From Aquisediminimonas sp031376385 (GTDB lineage Bacteria > Pseudomonadota > Alphaproteobacteria > Sphingomonadales > Sphingomonadaceae): a DNA stretch of 64,000 nucleotides. Within the stretch, counting starts at the first letter, position 1. Every line of letters begins with the position of its first letter. This document shows positions 16,554 through 25,773 of this stretch, in pieces. The translations under genes and the position numbers were made by a program. The DNA lies in assembly GCA_031376385.1 (NCBI GenBank), contig JANMDQ010000015.1, forward strand, positions 1-64,000. The letters are read 5' to 3'. Below the pieces are notes generated by a model. It was not told the origin of the DNA. It saw nothing but the letters and a program-made list of their open reading frames with translations, and made no database searches.

Positions 16554-19500
16554 ATGGCCAGTCGCGCAGAGATTCCGTCACCCCCCACGTTGCCGCTGGT
16601 TGGCAATTTGCATCAAATTCCCAAGGCTGGGCTGATCCAGCATCTGATGGATGTCGCGCGTGATTTTGCCGATCCTGGCATTTTCAAGCTCTATTTCGGG
16701 TCCTACGTCTCGATGTGGGTGTCGCATCCCGATCTGGTGGCGGAACTGTGCGATGAAAAGCGATTTCGCAAGATTCCAGGGCCGGGCCTGCGGTCCGTGC
16801 GCGCCTTTGCTGGCGACGGGCTGTTCACATCGTTTAGCGAAGAGCCCAACTGGGCCAAGGCCCACAACATTCTGCTGCCGGCGTTCAGCCAGCGATCCAT
16901 GCGCGGCTATTTCGACATGATGGTCGAAGTGGCTGATGCGCTGATCGCAAAGTGGGACAGGCGCGTGGGCGGCGAAGTGCATGTTGCCGATGATATGACC
17001 CGCTTTACGCTGGATAGCATTGCCATTGCTGGCTTTGGTTACCGGTTCAATTCGTTCGAAAAGGATGAGCTGGACCCGTTTCTTGAATCGCTCGCCACTG
17101 CGCTGATCGAAAGCATGAACAAGACCACGCGCCTGCCTATCCAGCAGCGCTTTGCCGCCAAATCAAAGGAGCGTCTGGCCGCCGCCATTGCCACCATGAA
17201 CACGCTGGTTGACGATGTGATCGCAGAGCGGCGCGCGAACCCGAGTGACAGCGGTGATTTGCTCAACCTGATGTTGACCGCCAAAGACCCTGAAACCGGG
17301 GAGCGCCTCGATGATCTCAATATCCGTTACCAGATCCTCACGTTCCTCATCGCGGGTCATGAAACTACATCGGGGATGCTGAGCTTTGCCTTCTATCATT
17401 TGCTCCGCAACCCTGCGATTTTGGCGCAAGCCTACGGCGAAGTGGACCGCGTCCTGCCCGGAGACAAACGCCCCGACTATGCCGACATCGCGAAGCTGGA
17501 TGTGATCGAACGCATCCTGAAGGAAACACTGCGGTTCTGGCCCACCGCGCCGTCCTTTTCGGTGGGGCCATTTGAGGATGAGGTGATTGGTGGGCGCTGG
17601 ACCATGCGCAAGGACCGTCCGATCAATGTGATGACGCCTGCGCTGCACCGGCATCCGGCGGTATGGGACCGTCCGCTCGATTTCGATATCGACCGCTGGC
17701 TGCCCGAAGCAGAAGCCAAACATCATCCCCACGCCTATAAGCCGTTCGGCAACGGCGTGCGCGCCTGCATTGGGCGCCAGTTCGCGATGGTCGAGGCGAA
17801 GCTTGCACTGGCGATGATGCTCCAGAAATTCGCGATATCTGACAGGCGCGATTACCGGCTGTCGATCAAGGAATCGCTGTCGATCAAGCCCGATGATTTC
17901 ACGATGCGGATTGATGCGCGCTTGCCTCACACGCGCATGGTCGCCGCTGCTCCTGTGGCTGCGAATGATGATAGCGACGCCCCGGCCCAAGTGGCAGGCG
18001 CTGGCCAGCGGCTCTCCGTCATCTGGGGCACTTCGCTTGGCACCGCGCGTGACATTGCCGAAGAAATAGCGGAGCGGGCCGAGGCGGACGGATTTGAAGT
18101 GCGCGTCCGGTCTATGGACGAAGCGCTGGGCACATTGCCGGAAGACCGCGTCGTTGTCATCGTCACAGCGACCTATAATGGCAAAGCACCGGACAGCAGC
18201 GTGAAGGCAGAAGCGGCCCTCGACGCTGGCTATTTTGCCGACGCGCGCTGGGAAACGACGAAATTTGCGGTGTTGGGCATCGGATCATCCAGCTGGCCCA
18301 ATTATCAGGCTTTTCCCCGGCGCGTGGATGCAGCCTTTGAAGCAACTGGCGCCGAGCGGCTCGTTCCACGCGCAGAGGCCGATACTGAAGGTGATTTTGA
18401 CGGGGTTGTCGCAGGGTTCTTGAAAGAACTCTGGTCCGCCCTTGGCGCAAAAGGTGATGCGGCTAAAGCGTCCAGCCTTGGGCTTACATTCGTCGATAAC
18501 CGCGATGCCCGGGCGGCGGTTCTGCCCGATCAAGCTCAGCCGCTAGAAATCCTGAGTAATCAGGAGCTGGTTCAGATTGCCGACGGCCTGTTTGACGTCA
18601 GCCGCACCACGCCGCGCGCGTCAACGCGGCTTATTCGTGTCAAACTGGCAGACGGTATGACCTATCAGACGGGCGATCACATCGCCATCTACGCCAAAAA
18701 CCCCAAGCATCAGGTCGATCTGGCGATTGAGCGACTGGGGATTCCCGGCGCAGCGCAATTGGTGCTGTCAGGCTCGTCAAGCCGGTTCCGCCATTTGCCC
18801 GTCGGTCGCACTGTAACTGTTCGCCAATTGCTAACGGATTTTGTCGAGATTCAAGACCCGCTGCCACGGCGGGCCTTGGACGCTGCACTTGCGGCCACGC
18901 GCTGCCCGAATACGAAGCCAACATTGGAACGGCTTGCAGGCGAAGGCTGGCATGAAGTGGCCGAAGCGCGATTGTCTCTGTTGGGTCTTTTGATCAAATA
19001 TCCCGCAATTGAAATGGAATTGGAGGCATTTGTGGAATTGTCCGCCGCCATATCTCCGCGCTTTTACTCAATCGCTTCGAGCTCGCTGGCGTCTCCGGAT
19101 GTGGCGGACATGATCGTCGGCACCATGCGCGCGCCCGCTTGGTCCGGCGTGGGCGAGCATCAGGGTTTTGCTTCATCGCACATGCGCGATCTCGAAACAG
19201 GCGACGCCGTCTTCGGCTATGTCCGCGCGCCCAATCCGCCGTTTGCCCCGCCTGCTGATCCGTCCGTTCCCATGATCCTGATTGGGCCTGGCACCGGCTT
19301 TGCGCCGTTCAGGGGTTTCTTGCAGGATCGGGCGGCGCAGCGGACAAGCGGCACTGCGACGGGGCCGATTCACCTTTTCTTTGGCTGCAAACATCCCGAA
19401 CATGACTGGCTGTGCCGGGAAGAAATGGAGGGCTGGGAAACGCCGGGCCTGGCAACTCTTCACCTCGCTCATTCTGGTGTGAGCGACCATCCTTACGCTT

Positions 19501-19733
19501 ATGTTCAACACGCGCTGACAGGGGCAGGGGACGCGCTTTGGCCTTTGATCGAATATGGTGCGCACATCTTTGTGTGCGGCGATGGCAAGCGGATGGCCCC
19601 GGCTGTGCGCGATGCCTTCATTGTTCTTCACCAATCCAAAACCGGGAGCGACCGTGACGGCGCTTCACTATGGTTGGAGGAGCTGATTGACTGCGACCGC
19701 TACCATCAGGATGTCTATGGCTTCGGCAAGTAA
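16554..19733 (+). CDS. CYP102-type self-sufficient cytochrome P450/reductase fusion
   Basis: A 1059-residue single-chain monooxygenase built like P450-BM3. The N-terminal P450 has I-helix AGHETTSG at about residue 266 and heme ligand Cys405 in FGNGVRACIGRQFA. A flavodoxin (FMN) domain begins near residue 480 with IWGTSLGTARD. A ferredoxin-reductase-like FAD/NADPH domain follows, with GPGTGFAPFRGF, and the chain ends in an aromatic DVYGFGK. The class hydroxylates fatty acids at sub-terminal positions using NADPH. It is cytosolic, with no signal or membrane anchor. No TetR-type repressor is adjacent, unlike many CYP102 genes. The product profile is unknown. Confidence 0.93.
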   Translation: MASRAEIPSPPTLPLVGNLHQIPKAGLIQHLMDVARDFADPGIFKLYFGSYVSMWVSHPDLVAELCDEKRFRKIPGPGLRSVRAFAGDGLFTSFSEEPNWAKAHNILLPAFSQRSMRGYFDMMVEVADALIAKWDRRVGGEVHVADDMTRFTLDSIAIAGFGYRFNSFEKDELDPFLESLATALIESMNKTTRLPIQQRFAAKSKERLAAAIATMNTLVDDVIAERRANPSDSGDLLNLMLTAKDPETGERLDDLNIRYQILTFLIAGHETTSGMLSFAFYHLLRNPAILAQAYGEVDRVLPGDKRPDYADIAKLDVIERILKETLRFWPTAPSFSVGPFEDEVIGGRWTMRKDRPINVMTPALHRHPAVWDRPLDFDIDRWLPEAEAKHHPHAYKPFGNGVRACIGRQFAMVEAKLALAMMLQKFAISDRRDYRLSIKESLSIKPDDFTMRIDARLPHTRMVAAAPVAANDDSDAPAQVAGAGQRLSVIWGTSLGTARDIAEEIAERAEADGFEVRVRSMDEALGTLPEDRVVVIVTATYNGKAPDSSVKAEAALDAGYFADARWETTKFAVLGIGSSSWPNYQAFPRRVDAAFEATGAERLVPRAEADTEGDFDGVVAGFLKELWSALGAKGDAAKASSLGLTFVDNRDARAAVLPDQAQPLEILSNQELVQIADGLFDVSRTTPRASTRLIRVKLADGMTYQTGDHIAIYAKNPKHQVDLAIERLGIPGAAQLVLSGSSSRFRHLPVGRTVTVRQLLTDFVEIQDPLPRRALDAALAATRCPNTKPTLERLAGEGWHEVAEARLSLLGLLIKYPAIEMELEAFVELSAAISPRFYSIASSSLASPDVADMIVGTMRAPAWSGVGEHQGFASSHMRDLETGDAVFGYVRAPNPPFAPPADPSVPMILIGPGTGFAPFRGFLQDRAAQRTSGTATGPIHLFFGCKHPEHDWLCREEMEGWETPGLATLHLAHSGVSDHPYAYVQHALTGAGDALWPLIEYGAHIFVCGDGKRMAPAVRDAFIVLHQSKTGSDRDGASLWLEELIDCDRYHQDVYGFGK

Positions 19734-19823
19734 CAGTCCTCCACATATCCTTCGTCAAATATCCACTTGATCCCGACTCCCTCTCCCGCCATTATCGCGA
19801 CAAAGAAAACAGGGGAGCATCAG

Positions 19824-20597
19824 ATGAAACGGTTAGTGGCGGCGCTTGCCGCAGTGGCACTTGTTCTGCCTAGCATCGCACCGACAGTCGCGGTGGCAAA
19901 GACTAAGGCGGATCAGACATTCGTTTTTCCCAAAGACAAGCCCATTAAAATCATATTATTCCGGCCCGATATTGAGGTTGCGTCGCTCGGCACCAGTGGC
20001 GTGCCGACACCCAACCCGGACTGGACGAAGGATGCGCGGGCCTTTACATTGGAAGCCGTACAGAAAAATCAGGCCGCAAAGCGAACCGAAATCGTGGCCA
20101 TGCCAGAACTTACTGGTGATGATGCGGCTTACGCGGCGGAATATCAGTCGCTTTACCGCGCCGTAAGCAATTCGGTCATGCTTCACAGCTACGCGCTGAA
20201 ACTGCCAACCAAGAAAATGGCAAACGGGAAATATAAGTTCGACTGGACGCTCGGCTCGGGGGCGAAGCGCTTGGGGGAACTAGGCGGCGGAAATTACGGC
20301 CTCTTCATTTTCGGTTATGACGCCTACGCAACGTCGGGGCGGAAAGCGATGCAGATTTTTATGCTGATCGCCAGCAGCGCCATGGGCGCAGGCTTCTTCC
20401 CGGCGGGTGGCCAGCATTTCTCCTATGCGTCGCTCGTTGATCTGGACACCGGCAATATCGTCTGGTTCAATTTCTACGCCAGCAAAAAAGGCGATATTCG
20501 CACCCGCGAAGGCGCTCAGGAGCGGGCCGACACGCTCCTCGCCAGCCTGCCGCTTCGCGAAGGCGAAAAGCCTGTGAAGGCGGCAGTGCGCCGGTGA
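19824..20597 (+). CDS. Exported protein of unknown function, first gene of an M48 unit
   Basis: 257 residues with a signal peptide (RLVAALAAVALVLPSIAPTVAVA). The mature part has a PIKIILFRPDIEV strand near the start. The C-terminal region AMGAGFFPAGGQHFSYASLVDLDTG followed by NIVWFNFY recalls outer-membrane assembly proteins of the CsgG/DUF799 sort; this is only a resemblance. ATG 19824 is chosen because it heads the signal peptide and follows AGGGGAGC. Its stop overlaps the GTG of the M48 peptidase, so the two are translationally coupled. Function unknown. Confidence 0.65.
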   Translation: MKRLVAALAAVALVLPSIAPTVAVAKTKADQTFVFPKDKPIKIILFRPDIEVASLGTSGVPTPNPDWTKDARAFTLEAVQKNQAAKRTEIVAMPELTGDDAAYAAEYQSLYRAVSNSVMLHSYALKLPTKKMANGKYKFDWTLGSGAKRLGELGGGNYGLFIFGYDAYATSGRKAMQIFMLIASSAMGAGFFPAGGQHFSYASLVDLDTGNIVWFNFYASKKGDIRTREGAQERADTLLASLPLREGEKPVKAAVRR

Positions 20598-21742
20598 TCC
20601 TGATCCGTCGTCTTGCCCTTGCCCTCGCAGTATTTGCCAGTGTCGCTGCGACTGCCCCTGCACAGCAGGCCAGCATTGGCTATGTCCCGCAAGATAAGGA
20701 CGAACGCGGCCTCTGGATGCAAATGGAGGAATATGAGCGGGATCTGAAGAACTCCAACTTCGTGATGCGCGATGCAGGCTTGAATGCCTATGTCCGCCGT
20801 GTGTTCTGCCGGACGGTCGGCGATGCCGAGTGTAAAGATGTCAGGATTTACATCATGCGCACGCCGTATTTCAACGCGACCATGGCGCCCAACGGAATGA
20901 TGCAAGTCTATTCCGGCCTGATGCTGCGCGCCCGTGATGAGGCGCAACTGGCTGCGATTTTGGGCCATGAATATACCCATTACCGAAATCGCCATTCAAT
21001 TCAGGCGTTCCGCGACATTAAGAAAAAGCTCGGCGCAGCTGTGTTCCTTAGCATTCTTGACGGCGGCTTGATCACAGGCACCGCGTTGATCGGGGCGATC
21101 TATCAGAACAGCCGTGAGATGGAGGCAGAGGCCGATGCCGGGTCAATCCCGATGCTTGTGCGGGCCGGATATGATCCGCACGCCGCATCGCTGGTGTGGG
21201 AGCAGCTGCGCGCAGAAATGGACGCTACGGCCCTCGCCCGCAATAAGAAAAGCCGCAAAGATAAGGATCGCGGCATGTTTGCGTCACACCCGCCAACCGC
21301 TGAACGCATGACCACGTTGCGCGACTTGGCAGGCAAAGCGATGCCAGCCACATCGACGGATAATCGGCGTGGTGATTATATGAAAGCGCTTGCGCCGTTT
21401 TGGGCTGACTTTGTTGACGACCAAGTGAAGCTCAATGATTTTGGCGCGACCGAATTTCTGCTCGAGAGCTTGGCGAAAGAAGGCTGGACGTCATCGCTCC
21501 ATTATGCGCGGGGAGAGCTTTACCGGTCACGCGGCCACCCGGAGGATCTGTTGAAAGCCGCTGAATTTTACAAGCTAGCAGTTGGTGGGACTGACGCACC
21601 GGTAGAGGCCTATCGCGGGCTTGGCCTGTCATTACTGCGCAGCGGCTCGGTCGATGAAGGCAAAATAGCCCTCAAAAATTATCTCGCACGCAAACCAGAT
21701 GCCAAGGACAAGGCGATGGTTGCGATGCTGGCAGGAGGATAA
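20594..21742 (+). CDS. M48 family periplasmic metallopeptidase
   Basis: 382 residues starting with GTG, with a signal peptide (ALALAVFASVAATAPA). The zinc site HEYTH (residues about 125) sits in LAAILGHEYTHYRNRH; the third ligand Glu is in SREMEAEADAG, the usual M48 EADxxG motif. The C-terminus has a TPR-like region (FYKLAVGGTDAPVEAYRGLGLSLL). It resembles BepA/LoiP-like proteases that act on outer-membrane proteins. It is flanked by two exported proteins of unknown function in one operon; those could be substrates, chaperones or partners. Confidence 0.85.
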   Translation: MILIRRLALALAVFASVAATAPAQQASIGYVPQDKDERGLWMQMEEYERDLKNSNFVMRDAGLNAYVRRVFCRTVGDAECKDVRIYIMRTPYFNATMAPNGMMQVYSGLMLRARDEAQLAAILGHEYTHYRNRHSIQAFRDIKKKLGAAVFLSILDGGLITGTALIGAIYQNSREMEAEADAGSIPMLVRAGYDPHAASLVWEQLRAEMDATALARNKKSRKDKDRGMFASHPPTAERMTTLRDLAGKAMPATSTDNRRGDYMKALAPFWADFVDDQVKLNDFGATEFLLESLAKEGWTSSLHYARGELYRSRGHPEDLLKAAEFYKLAVGGTDAPVEAYRGLGLSLLRSGSVDEGKIALKNYLARKPDAKDKAMVAMLAGG

Positions 21743-21746
21743 AGAT

Positions 21747-22358
21747 ATGACGTCGTTAAAGGGGAAATTCTGGCTGAGTCTGGCTTTGGCTGCTGCCGTT
21801 GCTGCACCGGTTTACGCCGCTGGGCGACTGAAGTCGGCTGGTGTTGCAACTGTGGTCGCCAAATCGACACTGACAGTGACGCCAGATCGCGCGTGGAACA
21901 AGGGCGTGCGGATGGGCCGGTTATCAGAAAGCTGGACCCTTGATGGCCTGTCGATCAACGAATTGACGTTTTACGGCGGGATCATGGACGGCAAGACGCT
22001 GTTCCGCGAAGTCGACAAAATCAATGCGCCGCTTCCCCGGTTTAACGCCACGATGCTCGCGCCTGACATCGCGACGCTTTTGGAAAGCAGCTACCGTGTC
22101 GCCCTGGGCACGTCGCTGATGCAAATCGATTCGGTTGAGCCTTCGACATTGGCGGGCGCGCCCGGGTTCAAGTTTACTTATAGCTTCGCCGTGCAAGATG
22201 AAGTGAAACGACGCGGCGTGGCGCGCGGGGCGGTGATTGGTGGCAAGCTTTACCTCATCACTTATGAAGCGCCGCGCATCCATTATTTTGACCGCGACGT
22301 AGAGTCGTTCAACAAGATATCCGACAGCGCGCGCTTTCCGACAGCAGGCAAGAGATAG
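21747..22358 (+). CDS. Exported protein of unknown function, third gene of the M48 unit
   Basis: 203 residues with a signal peptide (FWLSLALAAAVAAPVYA). The mature region is a single compact domain without recognised motifs; the segment TLTVTPDRAWNKGVRMG near residue 42 suggests a family often written as hypothetical in sphingomonads. ATG 21747 follows a GGAGGAT ribosome site four bases after the M48 stop, so it is the last gene of the three-gene unit. Convergent with the ATP12 operon. No function is assigned. Confidence 0.65.
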   Translation: MTSLKGKFWLSLALAAAVAAPVYAAGRLKSAGVATVVAKSTLTVTPDRAWNKGVRMGRLSESWTLDGLSINELTFYGGIMDGKTLFREVDKINAPLPRFNATMLAPDIATLLESSYRVALGTSLMQIDSVEPSTLAGAPGFKFTYSFAVQDEVKRRGVARGAVIGGKLYLITYEAPRIHYFDRDVESFNKISDSARFPTAGKR

Positions 22359-22362
22359 GCGC

Positions 22363-23049
22363 TTAGCCCCGAACCAAGTCTAAAAACTGAGCCGCTGCCA
22401 GAAAGTCTTTCCGGTGCGCGGCGCGGGCCTCCAGCGCGAAATCATCTTCGCCCCATTGTTCGGCCTGCCAAAGCTCATCGAGATGGGCTGCGTCAAACGC
22501 TGCCTCGGCAGGCATCGCATCGTCTAGCATAGCGAGGGGGATCAGAAGAGAACCTGAGATTGTCACCAACGGGGAAAGCGGGGCCAGTTCCCAAGGATCG
22601 CGCTCAGCAATGGCTTGCGACAGGCGCGCCAGCGCTTCGGTGGGCTGCTGTTGGTGCATGATCCCAGTGACGCAGGTAAATGTCACGCCGTAGCGATGCT
22701 CCGCCCATGTCAGGATCGGGTTCCACACAGCATCCTGCCGCGCGACCAGTTCCGGCGGATCGCCCGCACGGTAGCAGATGAGCTCCGTCTCTGCATAAGT
22801 CGCGATGCCGGCCGCAAAGTCCAGCGGGTCTGCGCTCACCCGGTCAATCGCCGCATTGGCAAGGCCGGTAAAGGGCATCGAAAAGGGATTGATGTCGGTC
22901 CCTTGTGCACGCCATTCTTCCGCCACGGCCTCAGCCAGTGCAACATTTAGCAGAGTCAGTGTCGTTTTCGCGGGCGTTTTGACTGGCCGGCTATCGAGGA
23001 AAATACCAAGTTCCGGCGTAACCGATACCTGCTCGTAAAATCGCTTCAT
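22363..23049 (-). CDS. ATP12-family F1-ATPase assembly chaperone
   Basis: 228 residues starting MKRFYEQVSV. The sequence LDSRPVKTPAKTTL, the EEW in VAEEWRAQG and ICYRAGDPPELVARQ are typical of ATP12, which binds the F1 alpha subunit during ATP synthase assembly in mitochondria and alphaproteobacteria. It is the last gene of a run whose members overlap by four bases; that overlap supports the start at 23049 rather than 23085. Cytoplasmic. Confidence 0.9.
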   Translation of the reverse strand: MKRFYEQVSVTPELGIFLDSRPVKTPAKTTLTLLNVALAEAVAEEWRAQGTDINPFSMPFTGLANAAIDRVSADPLDFAAGIATYAETELICYRAGDPPELVARQDAVWNPILTWAEHRYGVTFTCVTGIMHQQQPTEALARLSQAIAERDPWELAPLSPLVTISGSLLIPLAMLDDAMPAEAAFDAAHLDELWQAEQWGEDDFALEARAAHRKDFLAAAQFLDLVRG

Positions 23050-23255
23050 TCTGCTTGTGCCTGCCAGACCTTTTTCAGCCACCAAGGAATGACAAAAAAG
23101 TTGATCGCGCCGATCACTAGGAAAGCATAGCCAACCGTCTCATCCGCCCGCGTTTCGCCGGCGATAATGGCGACGCCGAACATCACTATGGCAATCGCAA
23201 CGGCACGCATCAGGCTGAGCAGCAGAAAGCGGCGTTTGGCTTGATCGTCGGTCAT
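23046..23255 (-). CDS. Small two-helix membrane protein
   Basis: 69 residues with two hydrophobic helices (LMRAVAIAIVMFGVAIIAG and VGYAFLVIGAINFFVIPWWL) and short charged ends. It overlaps both the HAD phosphatase and the ATP12 gene by four bases, so it is a real translated member of the operon. No named family is recognised; similar small genes are often seen beside ATP12 in sphingomonads, which is from memory and unverified. Confidence 0.7.
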   Translation of the reverse strand: MTDDQAKRRFLLLSLMRAVAIAIVMFGVAIIAGETRADETVGYAFLVIGAINFFVIPWWLKKVWQAQAE

Positions 23256-23902
23256 GCCATCGCAGCTTTCAAATCGCGTGGGTGTGTTGCGACATGATAG
23301 GCCCCGGCAGCCAGCAAGTCCGAGTGGTCATGATAGCCCCAATCGACGCCAAGTGAGCGGGCACCCGCCGCGACACCCATGGCCATATCGAAACTCGTAT
23401 CGCCAATCATGATAGTGGTTTGGGGCGAGGCTCCGGCCTCTGTGACCGCTTTATGGACCATCGATGGATGCGGTTTGGACGGATGACGATCTGCGGTTTG
23501 CAACGTCACAAAACAGTCCGAAAGCCCGTGGGCCTTGAGGCACAGCGCAAGCCCGCGATCAGATTTTCCAGTGGCGACGCCGAGCATCCAGCCGTCTGTT
23601 GCCAAGGTGTCGAGCGCAGCGACTATTCCATCGTATAGCGGTTCTTCAACCAGCCCCCGCCCGCGCAGGCGCTGGAACGCAGTCTTATAATCCTCGGCCA
23701 ATTGCATATGCAGATCATGTTCAGCATCAGGCGCAAGAACTTGCATCGCGGGAAGAAGGCTTAGGCCAACAATCCGCTTCGTCTCGCTGCGCGGTGGCGG
23801 CGTCAGCCCGGCGCGCGTGAAGGCGTCATCCATGCACAGGATGATGTTGTGCTGGCTATCGACCAGCGTCCCATCACAATCGAATAAGGCAAGCCGGTTC
23901 AT
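23252..23902 (-). CDS. HAD-superfamily hydrolase (phosphoglycolate phosphatase-like)
   Basis: 216 residues. Motif I FDCDGTLVDS at residue 7 holds the nucleophile Asp and the acid/base Asp; motif II is GVATGKS; motif III Lys lies in RHPSKPHP; motif IV is IGDTSFDMAMG. The helical cap between motifs I and II places it with Gph/PGMB-like enzymes that dephosphorylate small metabolites. The substrate is not known. It overlaps its neighbours on both sides by four bases. Confidence 0.87.
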   Translation of the reverse strand: MNRLALFDCDGTLVDSQHNIILCMDDAFTRAGLTPPPRSETKRIVGLSLLPAMQVLAPDAEHDLHMQLAEDYKTAFQRLRGRGLVEEPLYDGIVAALDTLATDGWMLGVATGKSDRGLALCLKAHGLSDCFVTLQTADRHPSKPHPSMVHKAVTEAGASPQTTIMIGDTSFDMAMGVAAGARSLGVDWGYHDHSDLLAAGAYHVATHPRDLKAAMA

Positions 23903-24504
23903 TGCTGCAGCGTCCGCATCAAATGCGCCATGGCCTTCTGGCCCGCAGCGTCAAGTGCATCTGCGGCACTCGCCCGCGCGGCCTCTGGCTTATTCTGGCC
24001 CAGCTTGGCCGTCCCGCGCCATGCCGTAACCCGCATTTCAAACCCGACTATGGCGCCGAGCATTTTGGGGAAGATACCTGCGTCCATCTTGTCGTGCGTC
24101 CATGCTGGCTTTGGAGCAAGCCGCGCTTCTTGAAGCGCTGTGACGGCCTCAACTTGTGCGTTCAAGCCGTCATTGTCGAGCTTGCGCACCGGGCCTTGCA
24201 GCTCAAGCGCCAGATAATTCCACGTCGGCACTTGGTTCTGGTCAAGGCGATACCAATCGGGGCTGATGTAAGCATCGGGGCCAGTCACAACGAACAAAGC
24301 CTCCGCCCCGTCCAGATGCTTGGTCAGTCCGTTGCCACGCGCGAGGTGAAAGCCGATCTGGTCTTCGTTTAGAAACACAAAGGGCACATGCGCGACGCGC
24401 GGGCCGTCAGGAGTTGCGGAAAAAAGGGTGCCGAACCCAATTTCGGAGGCAAAGGCACGCAAGGAGTCGCGGTCCTCCCAACGGAAAGCAGAGTTTGGAT
24501 GCAC
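23899..24504 (-). CDS. FMN-binding PaiB-like protein
   Basis: 201 residues. The sequence MHPNSAFRWEDRDSLRAF at the start, HVPFVFLN, HLARGNGLTKHL and the ISPDWYRLDQNQVPTWNY block match the PaiB (FMN-binding split-barrel) family. Bacillus PaiB was described as a regulator of sporulation and degradative enzymes; in Gram-negative bacteria the role is unclear and may be a flavin-dependent enzyme. Three bases separate it from the RluC-like gene upstream, and it overlaps the HAD gene downstream. Confidence 0.88.
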   Translation of the reverse strand: MHPNSAFRWEDRDSLRAFASEIGFGTLFSATPDGPRVAHVPFVFLNEDQIGFHLARGNGLTKHLDGAEALFVVTGPDAYISPDWYRLDQNQVPTWNYLALELQGPVRKLDNDGLNAQVEAVTALQEARLAPKPAWTHDKMDAGIFPKMLGAIVGFEMRVTAWRGTAKLGQNKPEAARASAADALDAAGQKAMAHLMRTLQQ

Positions 24505-24507
24505 GGC

Positions 24508-25773
24508 TTAAACTCCCTCGCGGCGCCGGCCTGTTGGCTTTGGCGGGCCTTTGGGTTTTGAGCGTACAGGCTTGGCGGCATCTGTTTTTCCGCGAGGCGT
24601 TTTGGCGCGATCTGGCTTTCCTGCATCCGGCTTTGGCCCGGCCCGTGACCGGGTTGGTTTTTCAACCGCAGCCTTATCACCGCGAGACCGCCGTTCGCCC
24701 TTACGTTCTTTGCGTGCGGATTTAGCCTTGTTGGCAATGACTCGTTTTTTGCCTTCAGCAGTATCCTTAAACTTCACTTGATCCAGCACCAGCGCGTCAC
24801 CAAGCTCAGCATCAAAACCAAGATCAATCAGGCTATCGGCAAAATGTGGCGGCAGGTCTGCGCGGATATCTATTTGGTCCCCGTCAGGATGATCAATGCG
24901 CAGGCGGCGCGCGTGAAGATGCATTTTGCGGCTGATCGTGCCGGTTAAAAATGCGTCGCGACCACCGTATTTGCCGTCGCCAACAATTGGGTGGCCAATG
25001 GCTGCCATATGCACGCGTAACTGATGCGTGCGGCCAGTGTAAGGCTGGAGTTCTACCCACGCCGTAGTGTTACCTGCCCGCTCGATCACGCGGTAACGTG
25101 TGCGCGCCGATAAGCCGCCTTTTTCGTCAACGTGCATTTTTTCACCACCGCTGCCCGGTTGTTTGGCGATAGGCAGATCAATGAAGCCGTCTTCGATGCT
25201 CGGCACACCGACAATCAGCGCCCAATAGACTTTGCGGACGGTGCGGCTGGAAAAGGCTTTGGCGAAATGGCCGGCGGCTTTGGATGATCGCGCCAGCAGC
25301 AGCACGCCGGACGTATCCTTGTCCAGCCGGTGAACCAGCTTGGGCCGCCCGTCTGCATCGAACCATAATCCGTCGAGATAACCGTCAACATGTTCTGTCG
25401 TCTTGGTGCCGCCTTGAGTCGCCAAACCCGGAGGCTTGTTGATGACAATAGCTGCCGCGTCGCGGTGAATGACCATGCTCTGCGCAAACCGCTCATCCGC
25501 TTCGGACAGTTCGGGACGTTTGCGTGCCGGTTTGCCCGCCGCCACGGCAAGGGGATCGGCAGGCGGTACCCGGATTTGCTGGCCAGCTTCGATCCTGTCG
25601 CCGGGGTCAGCGCGTTTCCCATCAACACGGATTTGTCCGGTGCGGGCCCAGCGAGAGACAATGTTGAAAGTCGCATCCGGCACATGACGTTTGAACCAGC
25701 GGTCCAGCCTGATGCCATCATCGTCGGGCTTTACCGTGAAGCTGCGCACGGCTTCAGGTTTGGTTACACTCAT
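24508..25773 (-). CDS. RluC/RluD-type 23S rRNA pseudouridine synthase
   Basis: 421 residues: an S4 RNA-binding domain near residues 10-70 (GIRLDRWFKRH, GQIRVDGK), then the synthase domain with catalytic Asp in VHRLDKDTSGVLLLARS, and a terminal tail of about 85 residues rich in Lys, Arg and Pro. Such basic tails probably aid rRNA binding. The family isomerises uridines in 23S rRNA; RluC is the closest by layout, but RluD cannot be excluded. ATG 25773 overlaps crcB by four bases. The long antisense frame in the tail region is a composition artefact. Confidence 0.88.
   Translation of the reverse strand: MSVTKPEAVRSFTVKPDDDGIRLDRWFKRHVPDATFNIVSRWARTGQIRVDGKRADPGDRIEAGQQIRVPPADPLAVAAGKPARKRPELSEADERFAQSMVIHRDAAAIVINKPPGLATQGGTKTTEHVDGYLDGLWFDADGRPKLVHRLDKDTSGVLLLARSSKAAGHFAKAFSSRTVRKVYWALIVGVPSIEDGFIDLPIAKQPGSGGEKMHVDEKGGLSARTRYRVIERAGNTTAWVELQPYTGRTHQLRVHMAAIGHPIVGDGKYGGRDAFLTGTISRKMHLHARRLRIDHPDGDQIDIRADLPPHFADSLIDLGFDAELGDALVLDQVKFKDTAEGKKRVIANKAKSARKERKGERRSRGDKAAVEKPTRSRAGPKPDAGKPDRAKTPRGKTDAAKPVRSKPKGPPKPTGRRREGV

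Noticed and set aside
24414..24725. 103-codon plus-strand frame
   Set aside because: It lies antisense to the Lys/Arg/Pro-rich tail of the pseudouridine synthase; the frame is open only because of that biased composition.
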